The notes under the pieces are model-generated. The model had not been told where the DNA came from. It worked only from the letters and a program-made list of their open reading frames with translations, and did not search any database. Shown here piece after piece: positions 27,401-38,828 of a DNA stretch of 64,000 nucleotides. This DNA is from Holacanthus passer (lineage: Eukaryota; Chordata; Actinopteri; Pomacanthidae): NCBI GenBank assembly GCA_025331565.1, contig JAFREQ010000034.1, positions 558,001 through 622,000 of the forward strand. Direction: 5' to 3'. The position numbers and the translations under genes are program-made. Position 1 is the stretch's first letter; the number at the start of each line of letters is the position of its first letter.

Positions 27401-28556
27401 GGCCCAGAGCAGTGTGGAGTCTGAACAAGTGGCAACATCAGATGTGGTGACTGTGCCAGAGTCAGCTGATGATGAACCAATGCAGGTGCAGGAAAGCAAG
27501 AAGGAGAGTACAGATGTGGAGACTGTGGAGGCCACTACCATTCAAACAGCAGAGTCAGAGATCAGCAAAGTCATCGACCAGTCCAGCGATAAGGTGGAGG
27601 AAATCAAGGAGGACATCAAGCAGACCAGTGAGATTGAGGCACAGAGCAAGGTCATTGCCCAGACTGTCATTCAGGATGCCATGGATAAAGTTTCAGAAGA
27701 CACGCCTGAACCCAAAAAGCCCAGCACCCCAGCAGCCACCATCCCAGCACCAGTCCAGGCTGTAGCAACAACAGAAAAAGAGATTGAGATCACGATGGAG
27801 TCCCCTGTTATCACTGACACCCCTGTTGTTATTGCCTGTGAAAAACCAAAGTCACCTTGTCCACTCCATGTTGCACTGGAGGTCACTGAGACAATCCCAG
27901 TGGAGGTTGCAGGGGGCCTTGATGTCTCTGTAAAGGAGGAGAAGAAACCAGAAGAAGGGTTGAAGGAAGCTGTGGAGGTAAAAGTAAGTGAAGAAACTGT
28001 CATTGTGGAAGAAGAAGTGGTAGAGATAAAGTCAGAGATTCAGACAGTTGAAGAGCTTGAACAGGTGAAGGAGGAGCAGAGCAAAGAAGACACAGAGGTC
28101 CAGGAACCAGATGTAAAAGAAGCGGCTGAGGAAGTGAAACCAGAACCCGAAGAAGCGAAGTCAGAGGCCCTGTCAGAGGACAAACAGAAAGTGCTTGAGA
28201 TTCACATGCCGGTCCAAGTGGTCCTGCAGACAGCACATGTGATTGAGGAACCGTCAGTGGAGGAAGAGGCTGTGGTAGAGTTTGACAGCAACGGTCCCGT
28301 GGCTGAAGACACCAGCGCAAAACCTAAGAGCGCTGCAAGTGACAAACTCTCAACGCTGACAGAAGAACCTCAGGCGACGGCTTCAGCCGAGGTTTCCGTT
28401 CCCAGCCAAGACGCAGAGGCAGCAGCCAGCCAGCCAGAGACAGAGAAGACATCATCGGTGAAGTGTGCGGAGGTGATGGCGCAGGTGATTGAGGTGATTG
28501 AGGAGGCCGTTAAGGAGATCGAGCCTGTGTCCACAGAGATCACAGCAGCATCATGA
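9442..28556 (+). CDS. akap12: A-kinase anchor protein 12 (gravin/SSeCKS-like), 5' partial for the long form
   Basis: Scaffold protein that holds PKA, PKC, calmodulin and phosphatases at the plasma membrane and cytoskeleton. Coding parts are 9442-9517 (long-form exon, begins after tttttcag, reads SLQKNGQISSM, ends in phase 1), an alternative short-form start exon 20262-20286 (phase 1), and the main exon 24259-28556. Both starts join the main exon in frame as ...V-G-Q-P-D. The short form is 1440 aa. By family homology, the main exon (short-form numbering, approximate) has polybasic membrane-binding segments near 70-95, 189-213 and 335-360; the three Trp-containing basic modules near 436, 522 and 589; the basic LPGRRKKK segment near 632; the VPLSEYD block near 660; and PKA-RII-type amphipathic helices near 1136-1155 and 1411-1432. 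The stop TGA is at 28554-28556. The first long-form exon is outside the window. Teleosts have two akap12 copies; I cannot say which this is. Confidence 0.95.
9664..9675 (+). other. candidate 12-nt akap12 microexon
   Basis: A pyrimidine-rich tract ending in cttcag at 9663 is followed by 12 bases and then by a good donor, gtaagc, at 9676. The 12 bases keep phase 1, so they would insert four residues (A-V-A-E) between the exon at 9442-9517 and the main exon. The last nine bases before this donor (TGGCAGAAG) closely repeat those before the weaker donor gtgtgt at 9518. No homologue of such a microexon is known to me; it may be a chance match. Confidence 0.3.
9707..9732. repeat. (GT)n microsatellite
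   Basis: GT dinucleotide run with one GC interruption, in the akap12 intron. It accounts for the Cys/Val-rich open frames across 9.5-9.8 kb. Confidence 0.9.
13018..13037. promoter_or_regulatory. inverted repeat TGACATCA-tagc-TGATGTCA
   Basis: A perfect 8-bp inverted repeat with a 4-bp gap. Each arm resembles a bZIP (CRE/AP-1-like) half-site, and it sits in a locally GC-rich patch of the akap12 intron. Regulatory function is inferred from the motif only. Confidence 0.25.
14735..15100 (-). repeat. teleost dispersed repeat, copy 2 (reverse strand)
   Basis: The stretch reads as the family of copy 1 in this and the flanking orientation: 'accacaaatgtcaacctcatggtg', 'ggattcatcctctggagacc', 'atttcatggcagtccatcc' and 'cagactggaccaaagtgatgg'. 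Ends are approximate. Confidence 0.65.
20090..20261 (+). promoter_or_regulatory. probable 5'UTR/promoter-proximal DNA of the short akap12 form
   Basis: The stretch directly upstream of the short-form start codon has no acceptor-like site close to the ATG, so the start exon probably includes its own 5'UTR and promoter. No clear TATA box at a fixed distance was seen. The transcription start cannot be placed from sequence alone. Confidence 0.35.
20262..20286 (+). CDS. akap12: akap12 short-form (beta-type) start exon
   Basis: The exon reads M-L-G-T-I-T-L-T followed by one base and the donor gtaaga. Human AKAP12 beta begins M-L-G-T-I-T-I-T and continues V-G-Q; here the spliced product gives MLGTITLT-VGQPDG. 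The match in sequence and phase identifies it firmly despite its 25-nt coding length. Use of this exon implies a second promoter inside the gene, as in mammals. This form lacks the segment encoded at 9442-9517. Confidence 0.92.
20287..24258. other. akap12 intron before the main exon
   Basis: No coding exon or RNA gene recognised. It holds a (CA)n run at 22184-22202 and A/T-rich DNA. The stretch 20.8-21.1 kb has locally ordinary complexity that could be conserved noncoding sequence, but this cannot be judged without an alignment. Confidence 0.6.
22184..22202. repeat. (AC)n microsatellite
   Basis: Uninterrupted AC dinucleotides. Confidence 0.9.
24259..28556 (+). CDS. akap12: akap12 main exon
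   Basis: One 4.3-kb exon, starting after tttcag with TT that completes a Val codon, encodes more than 95% of the protein. It is rich in Glu, Lys, Ala and Thr with basic islands, as in other AKAP12 proteins. The first basic island (GFKKIFRFVGFKFT, from about 24445) is nearly identical to the mammalian one. The giant-exon structure agrees with mammals. The stop codon is followed by only GCAG before a strong donor (gtgagc) at 28561. Because of its GAG/GAA-rich codons, long open frames also appear on the opposite strand (24341-25330, 25367-26530); these are shadows. Confidence 0.96.
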
Positions 28557-28560
28557 GCAG

Positions 28561-29651
28561 GTGAGCCTGATCTTGCAACATGGATATATGCTTGAATGTT
28601 TATGACAGATGTTTTATATGCTAACAAATCAAAACGCAGGTATCAAAATTTGTTTTTTAAAGTAGTGTTTTTGGTAAAAATTGATGATGGAATAGTAAAG
28701 ACAAAAAAAAAGGTAGCTATTTTCAAAATTCCTTTATTGGTCCTATCACACAAACTTCATAATGGCTTTTTTGAAACATCAATGGGCCCTACTTTTATTA
28801 GGGAGTAGGGGAGGGGATTTGCCCACTAGGCAGATGAAAAAGCTTTTGTTCGGGCTATGAGTAACCAGGGGACCTTTGATATCAAAGCAGGAATGCCGCT
28901 GTTGACCCCTTCTTTGTAGGCTGGGGTCTTAAGGGGAAGCGGTGTGTGAGGGGCAGATGAACTTGTGCTGAAAGACTGATTATGATTCCTCCGCTCCCTC
29001 CTCCTGTTTTCCTTCTATCACGCTCTCAGTATGGAGTCAAGAAACCATGTCGGAGTCCGCATTTGTTAGATTCAGTTACAAAGCCTCAAAGAGCTCAAGT
29101 TGTTTTTCTTTCAGTTGTTTTGACTGAGTTATATATTTAACATGTGCAGGATAGTGCAATGTTAATGTGCAACAATGTTTTAGTGAGTGGGCGTATTTCA
29201 CTTATCCTCACATATTTATTAAGCAGCTCTGCAGCAGAGGAGAGTCAGGACAAGAATAGAAATGGAACAGTTTGGCAGGAAAGAGCTCAGTGAGATACAG
29301 CAGCTTAATAGCAGCAGTGGTGTAGCTGCCCTCTCACTGTAGGTGTGCTGAATCATATAAACACACCTTGGGAGACATAAAAGAACAAAGAAAAGAAAGA
29401 TACAGGATGGTAATATCAAACGGTATGAGAGAAGACCAAAGTTAAGGCGTTGATTGCATTGAGAAGGCACTGATTGTATAGTTATATTGGTATTAAAGGA
29501 ACATCACAAATGACCAACTTTAGGTATTCTTATGTTATATTAAAATATAACTTTAATGATATTCTGACTAAATTGTTTCAAAATGTCCTGTCTATATCAA
29601 ATGGTTTCTTTTCTTGTTCCTAATACCTGTTTTTGTGCCTCTTCACCACAG
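28561..29651 (+). other. intron in the akap12 3'UTR
   Basis: Donor GCAG|gtgagc follows the stop codon by four bases. A good acceptor (cctcttcaccacag) ends at 29651. No coding sequence is recognised inside, and my recollection is that mammalian AKAP12 also ends in a noncoding exon. The exact acceptor needs transcript evidence. Confidence 0.6.
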
Positions 29652-29712
29652 CTGAAGATACAAGACTGATGCCTGGGAGACACACTGTCTGGACCAGGAA
29701 GTGAGTGATGAG

Positions 29713-29721
29713 GGAGAGAGT

Positions 29722-29755
<34 letters not shown>

Positions 29756-29760
29756 AAGAG
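29713..29760. repeat. (GA)n tract
   Basis: GA dinucleotides with a few interruptions, at the beginning of the akap12 3'UTR exon. It makes the Ser/Leu-rich reverse-strand open frames there. Confidence 0.9.
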
Positions 29761-32072
29761 ACAGCTCTGTGGTAACACACTGAGACTGGGCTCCGCCCAT
29801 CCTGCCCAGAGAGCCTGAGTGACTGAGCAACAGCTCCACCATTCTCTCCACCTCCCCTTCCACCTGTACTCCAACCCCATCCTGCAGCCCTGTCACCGCA
29901 ACGTGACGTCCCACGGCCACCCTCACCCACTCAGCCTCACACACACACTAAAGCATGTCCTGTGCCTCAGAAGCGTTCCATCTGGCTTGTAATCAGTGTG
30001 ATGTACGTTCAGTGTCTCAGTGACTTTCCATTGCCCTTGCTGCAAAAGACAAACGTCTGCAACCTGGTCGAGTGTGTGTCTGTGCGTATGTGTGTGTGTG
30101 TGCCTGCGTTTGTATGTGTATAGTAGCGAGATTGAGATGATGTCAGAAGGTAAAGAGATGGAGGATTATTATCTTGTATATTGTATTTATATCTTGAGTA
30201 TTCTTTCATTCACCCCTAAATTTTTTTTTTCAGTTTTTGTCCTTTTTTGTTATTATATGGACATTATTGCCTGTTTTTAAAATTCCCATATTAAGCTGTG
30301 ATACATCAGGACATCTTTCAAGGAACATTATGACAGTCGGTTCTAGTTTCTAGTCAAAATTATCATAACAGATGTGAGACTGTTGCGTCTTAGTGTCCGG
30401 TGTATCACAGCTTTAATAGTCATATTCAATGATTATTTCAAGACTCTGTAGCAATTATAACTAAACCATGGTACAAGTGTGATTCCACTGACTGAGAAAA
30501 ACAACAAGAGGGCAGAAAGTATGATGATGCATCACATATTTGACTTTTGACACATTCTCTTGTCACAATGTTTTCTCACTCTGCACCCCGACAAAATACT
30601 TAATAAGCTTTGTGTAGATAAGTAAAAAAAATCACTGCCTGATTTACTGTGAAAAAGACATTGTTACACATTGTTTCATGTAATAATACAATAAAATACT
30701 ATTATAACACCCTCATTTGATCATGTGGCAGAGGTATTTGGTAAACAGTGATGTGTAAAGGATGCAAAATGCCAATTTGTGACACTGAAAGAGTCATACT
30801 GCATAGACACATGCATGTAAGAAACACAAAGCATATCATGTTCACAGTGTTTAATGGCCATGTTTTCTGAGTTACTGTGTGTGTGATATACTGTTTGTAT
30901 TGTTTGTGTGCAGCAGTCGAATACCTTCCTTATATTTCTTGATGAAAAGACAGTATATTGACGCCCTCTGTTGACTGCAAAAAGTAGTGCAGCCTTTCTT
31001 CTTAAGTCATAGGTGTCTATTTTACTTCAACTCTATGTTTTAACAAGAGCGATAAAGTATGAAAATGATCTTTGTTCAGTCCAGTCTTATGGTACCTGTC
31101 TTATGTCGTGTTCGTCACCCAGCATGATAGCTCAGGTTCATTAAACTGGCACCAGGGAGGATGTAGACTCACTGGTTGGGGATTTAGAGAGGCACAGACA
31201 CTGACTGCATGGTACCAGAAATAAACACAAACGCTCATTGTATTCTTCATTTAAAAGCCAAATCAAGTTAAGATCAGTCAGGGAGTCATGGTTTTTCCAT
31301 TTCTCATGGGATAGCACATCAGTTGCATCCAATTAAATTCCTAAAGCATCTACTTGGTAATTTTGAGTCACGAAACAAGCCTAACTAATAAGGTCACGGC
31401 TTATTTTGAAAGTTTATTGGCAAAGGGGGATTTTTTTTTTTAGCAGGGAAGGAATATCTGAAACATTCCTGGGATCCAGTTTTATCACCAAAGCAAACAT
31501 GTGACTGTGGGTTACACTGGTATAATGTTTATTTCCTACCAAATTTGGCAAACTTGCACTGTTTCAATGATTCAGATATCTTGAGAAATAACTGTGAGTG
31601 CTTCTGTAATCCATTGAGTTTAATTTGGTGGCTGACATAAGCAGCTCTGTAGGCTCACATTTCACTCAGCTTTATGACCAAACCAGAGAAAGATCAGGAA
31701 GTACGGACCCCTGTTAGGTCACCACTTCCCTTTACTTTGACTCTAGAGGGTGTGTCACATCCATACCTGCTTTATGTAAAAATAATTGATTTAAAAAATG
31801 ACTTTTGCTATTGCATAATGTAAAGCATTTAGTTCGGGCACCCACCCACTTCAGTCCTCCCTGCTTTTTGTAATACACTTAACTGTGAACCTGTTAACAT
31901 TTGTACAGATTGTTTACCTACTGTATGTACTTAAAAAAATCATATTGTTGTAATATTAACTAATAACCTGCAGCCATTTAGCATAATATTCATGTAGCAT
32001 GGTTTTAGCTGTCTTTTATATTTTCCAAGCTGTTAATAGTAAAGGATACAGAAACTTGTCTATATTTCATTC

Positions 32073-32078
32073 AATAAA
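32073..32078 (+). terminator. poly(A) signal of akap12
   Basis: AATAAA followed within about 20 bases by GT-rich downstream sequence on the plus strand, at the end of the proposed akap12 3'UTR. Confidence 0.55.
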
Positions 32079-32095
32079 GTTAGAGAAAATTGGTG

Positions 32096-32450
32096 TGCCT
32101 TGTGTATTTATCTCTGGACCTTTTAATGCAGCATCACTAACTACAAAGACATTAATTATCACTGGAGCAAATTTAACTGTGACCCTTCAGAAGTAAATTC
32201 AATGTATTTGTCAACAGATATAACTCCTGCAAGCACCCACGATGATTACAGTAAAACACACGTGATGTAAAATGTCTTCATAGCAGAAGTTATAATTGTT
32301 GACAAATACTATAATTAACACATAAAATGTCCTTTTATGTGCTTACAATTATAATGTAATATAAACCATTCATTAAAAGTTTAGATGGTGCTTATAAATG
32401 CTAATGGATGGGCAAAAGGAATGAAGTCAAAGACAGAAAAGAGTCCACAA
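32096..32450. other. short intergenic gap between converging akap12 and zbtb2
   Basis: A/T-rich DNA between the proposed 3' ends of two genes transcribed toward each other. No feature seen. Confidence 0.5.
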
Positions 32451-35226
32451 TTATAAAAAGACATGTTTTTTATTGTTCATTCTTCACTGAAAAAAAACAA
32501 AGTTGTTTATACAGAAAATTACTCACATTCCTGAGAACACAGATTGATCACAGTAGATGTCAGATGGGCATTGGGGAGTAGGATCATGGGATGGAAATTG
32601 TAGTCTGATGAACAACAGTAGACAGAAAAGACAATGTGAAACTTCTCATCTTCCTGAGATACCGAGATGTTTAAGCGCACACATACACAACCATTAAGTT
32701 ATGAGACTGGTATGGCAGAAGAACAATGAGTTGAACTGCGGTGTCACAGTTCAAGTTGTAATTGTTTGCCTGCCGCATATTTCTGTGTATCAATTGAGCT
32801 CTGAGAAATGAATGTCAGTAGTACAGCAATTCAACAAAACAAGACATGACACAAACAAGAATCCTTCCGTTAGTCAATACTAAACACTTGTAAGATTAAA
32901 TTCACAGACATTTGTGTGAACAAAAATGAAAAATTTTGATTTATGGCAAAGATGGTCACATCATTGGCAACCACACCACAAAAACACTGGTACAGATTTT
33001 ACTTCAAATTTGACAGCCTTTCCCCTCAACACACCTGAGTAGACAAATAGGAAAAACAGCACCATCTAACCAAACACTGGGCTCATTGCATCAAAGCAGC
33101 AGCTGCTTTTCATAACTCAATTTAATGGGATTTAAAGTACAAAAATCCCACTTTAACCAAATTGGAACTGGACTTCATCCTCACTGTCACAAACCTGTGC
33201 TTGAGGCTGGATGAAAATGGCTCAAAAGAAAAAAAACAACTAAACATATTAAACATATTAAGGATGGGCATGTCTTTCAAGTTTTCACAAAAGCCAATAA
33301 ATCCAACAAAGACTACATTTAACATAACTTTCTACAATACACATTAATAAGCTTTTGTGTGACTTTTGTGTAACAACTTTGCTTTGAATTGATAATGAAA
33401 ATTAGATTACAGGGGTTCTGAATTGTTAAATTGGTCTCTGATGACCAGCTATTATTGCTGTTTCAGGTATTAGGAAACTAAAACTATTAGACGTGTTGCC
33501 TCATAGAAATTTGGATAAATCACATTGTCTCCACACAATTTATAATTTTTGCACCAAAAAGGAAATGTAGCAGTAATAAAATTTTGAATTTATTTTCCAC
33601 AAGAAGGAACAATAACAATATTGAGACAGTTTTACAAGTCTCCCTATAATAACTTCATATTTAAGTATGTCAGATGAAAAAACACCTTAAGCTTAAGACA
33701 AGAGCCTAATTGAGAATTTTGTTCTACTGGTGTTCCTGTTACACATTACGTCTAAATTTCTGCATGTTTACTTGCATGTTCCTTTGCATGCTGTTTTTCT
33801 TGATTGATGCCTATTGTTGCCACTACTGCTTCTTTTTGTGATTTGGACAAAGTTAAAAAAAAACAAATAGAAATTTCAGGAGGTCTTAACAATACAGTGA
33901 AAATGTTTCACTTCACACAAAATGAAGAAGATTGAGCAATTAGGGGAAGAGACTTAAAATCCCAAACAATCTTTTTCAAAGCATGCCCATCTTTAATACA
34001 TTTACTTTTGCTAACCAAATGTAATTCTATTTTGAAAGCTATTTGTCTAAAATATACATACAACTTTTGCAATATAAAATCATCTTTGTAAATATAGCAT
34101 TGTATATAAAATTAGAGAAGCATGTCAAACAAATTAAGGGATTTTAGAAGCAGATTCAAGCAAATTATATAAAGACAAGATGTATAATTTTGTACAGGAC
34201 CGGCGCCCATCAAGGTATGTGTGTCTGAATGAAACATGTTGCTTCTTCAATCAGTTACCAAAGAGTTAAACGACATAAGTACAAATGAGTAAAAAAAGAA
34301 GTGGCTCAACTGTAAACACAATGACCACTCTTGCTTGTTGTGGCCAACTTTTAGCGGCCAAACTCTTATTATGCAGAGCAATTGTGCTTTAATATGGTGT
34401 CATGACACAGGAACCATAATCACAATTAGCACAGTCAGCAAAACACAGAATAAAACAACTAAATGGTTGCTGAGAAAGATGCAAAGAAATGTCATCACAT
34501 TACATCTCAAGGTATTCATTCTGCTGGGTCAACCAAAACATGAATGGAAGACAAATGTACTTTGCTGCATATTAGACATCTACTAAAAAAAGATTGAAGC
34601 ACAGATTGTCTCAGGTCTGAATATATTGTGTGCTTTTGGCTGGAATTATAATCTTTACCCGATGTGCAGAATCGGCATCTCATTCATGACCAAGAAGAAA
34701 CAACTCTTATGTGCAACTCTGGAGGGATTGTTAGTAGTTTGCACCTCTTTCTCCTCCTCAAATCTAACACAGCCAACTCATCTCGCAACCTGCTGTCTCC
34801 TCCGGAACTGTCTCAGCTTCCTCTTCCTTTTATACTCAATGTCCGCCTGTGCAGCCTCACCACAATGGTAGCTCTTAAGAAAAAAACACAATGTGGCCTG
34901 ATGTGAGAGTCTAATATCAATGTACACCAACAATAAATTGGTATTCAACTTAGCCTTGAGTCAAGTGTTAATGTTATTTGCTTTTCTAACAATGTCTGAA
35001 CTTCAGAGAGCTAAAGGCTATTCACTTTACTATTTAATATACTTTTTATCATACTTGGGGCAAAAAATTCCAAAATACTATACCCAAAAAACCTCCAAAA
35101 AATAGTAGATTTAGTAGATTGAGAGCCTCCAACATACATACCCTGACTAACTTCACCTTTAGCTTACCTATTAACCATAATTTAGAAAATAAACATGTTA
35201 AAAAGAACAAATACACAGTTTTGGCA
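32450..35226 (-). other. zbtb2: zbtb2 3'UTR
   Basis: A/T-rich stretch downstream of the zbtb2 stop codon, without coding-like frames. Minus-strand AATAAA signals lie at 33589-33594 and 32468-32473. The latter would give a 3'UTR of about 2.75 kb, while the former would give about 1.65 kb. The extent is inferred. Confidence 0.45.
32468..32473 (-). terminator. candidate distal poly(A) signal of zbtb2
   Basis: AATAAA on the minus strand (plus-strand TTTATT). Confidence 0.4.
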
Positions 35227-37113
35227 CTACTCTACGAGGATTTCCTCAGTCTTTATTGGTTCCAGTGGGGTGCCAGAATTGGACAAATCGGAGCCTTCAT
35301 CTTTGGAAAACTCCTCACGCTGGAGCAGCACCCCTGCGCCCGTGTTTCCCTGCAGCCCGACTAATCCTCCTTGGGTGAAGCACAAGTGTCTGATCACCTC
35401 GTTGGGACTGGAGAAGGTGGTCGCACAAATGTTACACTTGTAAGGCTTTGATGAGCCCAAGAACATTGCCTCCATCTGGCTGCTGTCATCACCTGCGGCG
35501 CACAGCTCCATGCTCTGTCGGTCCACCATGGTGTAGGTGTCGGCCCCCTGGTTCAGGCACACGTGGCGGGCCGCCTGGTTGGCCCGGCAGAAGCTCTTGC
35601 CGCAAGCGCTGCATTTGAAGGGCTTTCCCGTATGGATGTACATGTGCTCACGCCAGTGGCTCTTCTGGATAAATTTGCGCCCACAGGTGGAGCACTCATA
35701 CTTCCGACGCTTCACTTCCCTGTCCAAGTCGGCGCTCTCCAGGTTGTCGATGTCCGCAATGTCTGACGGAGGCGGTGTGTCCGCCTGAGAATTTAATCCT
35801 CCCACTCCCCAGCTGGATGTGGACACCTCAGCTCGGGGAGAGTCCGAGTTGGTACCTGAAACAGGCGTTTGCTCGCTGTCACTGATTATCTCTACCGCGG
35901 TAGTGGAAGCCGAGGCACTTGACCCCACTTTGCTTCCCTTAACAACCCCCTCTGCCTCTAGCATGCTTTGTTCTCCAGTCATTACAGGTGAGAGTGCGTT
36001 GCTGGGCTCAGCTGGAGCCTGCTGCAGAGCCTGGGTGTGCTGGAGGAGGTGCTCCCTCAGCAGGCTTCTCTGGGTGAATCGGCTCCTGCACAAATGACAG
36101 GAGTAATGCTTCCTAAAGGAGGAACTCCTCTTCATTATGCTGGGCTTTACATGGAGGATGGCATTGGCTGAGGAACCATCTGCATTTAGCAAGTCCATCC
36201 CCACCTCTTCAACTGTAGGCTTGGTGCCGCTGGTTGAGGCCTCCACGTCTAGGGATGAGGAAGCTAGCTTGGACGGTTGGGAATTTGCGTATGAGGCTGT
36301 GGCAGCTGGTGTGGACGGACACTTCCCCTCTGAGCTGGTCTGCTCTGTGTCAAACGGCGAGGAGAGCTGCCTTCGAGTGGGCAACCTTGCCGACAGTGCT
36401 ACCTGTTGGTCAGAGATCTGGATGCCATAGAGAGAGGTGGAAAGGTTGATGCTGTGCTCAGGGTGTGAATACACAGACTGGCTGGCCTCCTGCAACAATG
36501 GATATGCATGCAGGAATCTGACCCCCTGCTCCAGCCGTGCAGGGTCGATCAACTGGGGTGCAAGCTTGCCTGTGTACATCAGGTTGAGGAGGTAGCTGAA
36601 GATATCTGGTTGTATGTCAGCAGCCTTCAGGCGCACACAGTCGCTGAAACACAAAGACGTTACAGTTAACATGTGATGATGTCCAGGGTCTTGACACACC
36701 ATAACACACAACCAGGGCAGCAGAGATACCAAGATCGTTTCATCGATTGAACAATGGCATTATTTGAGGGTCAATCCTGTGACAGTCCTGTGCTTAACTA
36801 CACAGAAAAACGTCCTTCACTGTTTGACAACATGGGAACAAATCAATGTTATTTCAACACGGTGCAGGGCAATTTGGTCAATTCTCTGATGTGACAAGAA
36901 AAAGTATCTTAGTTTGGTTTTGAGCTTGCGTCAGATGTACCTGTCCTGGTGGATGAAGAGCATTCTGAAGTAGTTGGAGAAGGCAGCGAGGACAGCTTTG
37001 TGGGCTTTGAAGAAGACATCTCCTATAGCCACAGTGCAGTCACACAGGAAGCCAAACTCCCTCTGAGCGTTAAGCTGCTGCAGCAGGATAAGACCATGGT
37101 TGGCCAACTCCAT
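35227..37113 (-). CDS. zbtb2: zinc finger and BTB domain-containing protein 2
   Basis: Nuclear BTB (POZ) zinc-finger transcription factor. Two coding exons: 36941-37113, beginning MELANHGLILLQQLNAQREF and ending after GACAG at donor gtacat; and 35227-36643, beginning after tttcag. The joined codon gives D-S-D-C-V, and the product is 529 aa against 514 in human. The BTB fold (about residues 1-115) is split by the intron. By family pattern four C2H2-type fingers follow: about 238-260, 373-395, 400-422 (ends in HxxxxC-like spacing) and 459-481. The block PPSDIADIDNLE and the basic KRRK before finger 2 are strongly conserved. The first coding exon starts eight bases after its acceptor (ttgtgcag), so the rest of the 5'UTR is in a far upstream exon. 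Confidence 0.97.
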
Positions 37114-37594
37114 TCTTCAACCTGCACAAAGGCACACACACACACACAAGCAGAAATGAGTTTCCTGTCTGGAAGGAGACCAGAGTTTATTGTGACCACA
37201 GAGAGTCAGGCTGACAGTGGTGATCTAACGACCTTGTAAAGGCTAACTTGACGCAGCAGAGAAGAATCATTTTGTGATGCTGGAGACAATTTGTCTGGAA
37301 CCACTGTCACAGACAATTATACCAATTAATGGTAGGGCTCAGCAAAACAACATCTTTGTCTAATTTGTACACTGTATTGCACAAGTGGGTATTTGGACAT
37401 GGCAATTAAGAGTACAAGCAAGTTTTTTTTTGTGAAATCAAATGTCTTCCAGGACATAGAAAACATTCTTGTTCCACATAAACTGTAAACTCCAAAGTGT
37501 TCAGGGTTTTTCCTTAACAGTCTTTAAACTAGCCGTGTAGACAGAGAAGTTTCCCTATTGATGATTTTAAGAATACCATTCTCATACAATACCT

Positions 37595-37792
37595 TCAGTC
37601 AATCTCTACGGATGGTGGGACTAAAGATGCAAGCTGATTACAAAATGCTAGTTTCTCACACAAGTTTACAGTGCCAAAATATTCTATATACACCCCTAAT
37701 GTGTCATTTGTTTTTCCTGCTTTAATGAGTTCTTGCAGAAATTGATCTACAGAGGGTTCTGGCCCCCAAATGTCAGCGAGAGACACTGACAA
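37595..37792 (-). other. unidentified protein-like open frame in the zbtb2 intron
   Basis: A 65-codon open frame of normal amino-acid composition (DIWGPEPSVDQFLQELIKAG is its start region) ends in a stop. Immediately upstream on the minus strand is a pyrimidine-rich acceptor-like site, tacttctttttgtcag. I do not recognise the family. It may be the remains of a transposable-element protein or a last exon of a small gene. Lacking a start with context or a partner exon, it is not called as a gene. Confidence 0.25.
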
Positions 37793-38515
37793 AAAGAAGT
37801 AAATAAAATAGAGTTTATTATATCTACATATTTTCTATGCTTGGTTCTGATGGAGCTCTAGCCGTCCAAACTCCATCTCAAGGGACATTTCAGAGCTTTG
37901 TGTGCTCTGCTGACCAATGAGATGGGTGCTGTTTGCCCTAAAGGTCAGTGGAGGACTACAAGGGCTTCAGGCCATCACATGATCAGGGTTACGGGAGTCG
38001 ACACACATTCCTAAAGACGAACTGGTTCTACCCCCCTTCCAGAAACAGCCCGTGGGCAGGGTGAATCTCCTTTCTCCAACACTTTCTCCTCAACACACAT
38101 ACCAGGAAAGGTGCGAAGACAGAAGATGATGGATACCTCATCAGCCAGTTTGCCTCAGACAATCTGTAATGTATAACTCTGCATATCATCTGCTGGTTAC
38201 AACAACAATGAAAAAGCCCTCGACACATGTGTTTCATCAGGGAGGTCAGAGTGCAAAGATGCTGGCACTGCAGCGCTCCAGGAAAAGGCTAGGTTTCCGT
38301 ATCTTGTGCAAGGGGGGTCCAGCAACAGCCGGCCTCTGAAGATGTAAAATACCCGTCAACCATGCTCTTGTCAAACATTACTCAATTTCACCTAGCTATG
38401 AATAACTATTTTAGAACAATGTGATTTAGGCTGTAGTTTGTGATGCTATTGAATTGTACTGTCTTATCTAATATTTTATACACCTCATTTATATCAGTGT
38501 GTATAGACTAAACGA

Positions 38516-38828
38516 CAGCTGAGACGATTAGTCATTTAATCAGTTAGCCGATTCAAAGAAAATTCATCAGTCACTATTTTGATAATTGCAAAAATGTTGA
38601 GCACTTTCTGATTCTGGCTCAGCATCTAAAATGTGAAATTTGCTGCTTGTTTTAATCTTATAAGACAGTAAACTGAATATCATTCAGTTTTGGACACAAA
38701 ACAAAACAAGCAGTTTAAATACATCAGTGATACGACACCCTAGTTCATTAGAAATATAACAAAAAACATTTTACAGAAAATCATTGCAGATTAATTGATA
38801 ATAAAAATAGTCACGTTAGTTTCAGCCA
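38516..38828. repeat. teleost dispersed repeat (MITE-like, 'gattagttgatt' family)
   Basis: The stretch runs from 'agctgagacgattagtc' to 'attaattgataataaaaa' and 'gttagtttcagcc'. It has typical internal phrases ('ttgctgcttgttttaatctt', 'agtaaactgaatatc', 'aaaacaaaacaagcagttt'). Teleost genomes carry many copies of a repeat with this layout and inverted ends. It is recognised from memory of the family. Confidence 0.7.

Larger units (their letters stand above)
29652..32095 (+). other. akap12 3'UTR (terminal noncoding exon)
   Basis: The stretch contains (GA)n and (GT)n tracts and then A/T-rich DNA. Possible poly(A) signals AATAAA lie at 30690-30695 and 31220-31225. The most convincing is at 32073-32078, followed by the GT-rich stretch 'ttggtgtgccttgtgt'. 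No open frame of interest is present. Confidence 0.55.
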
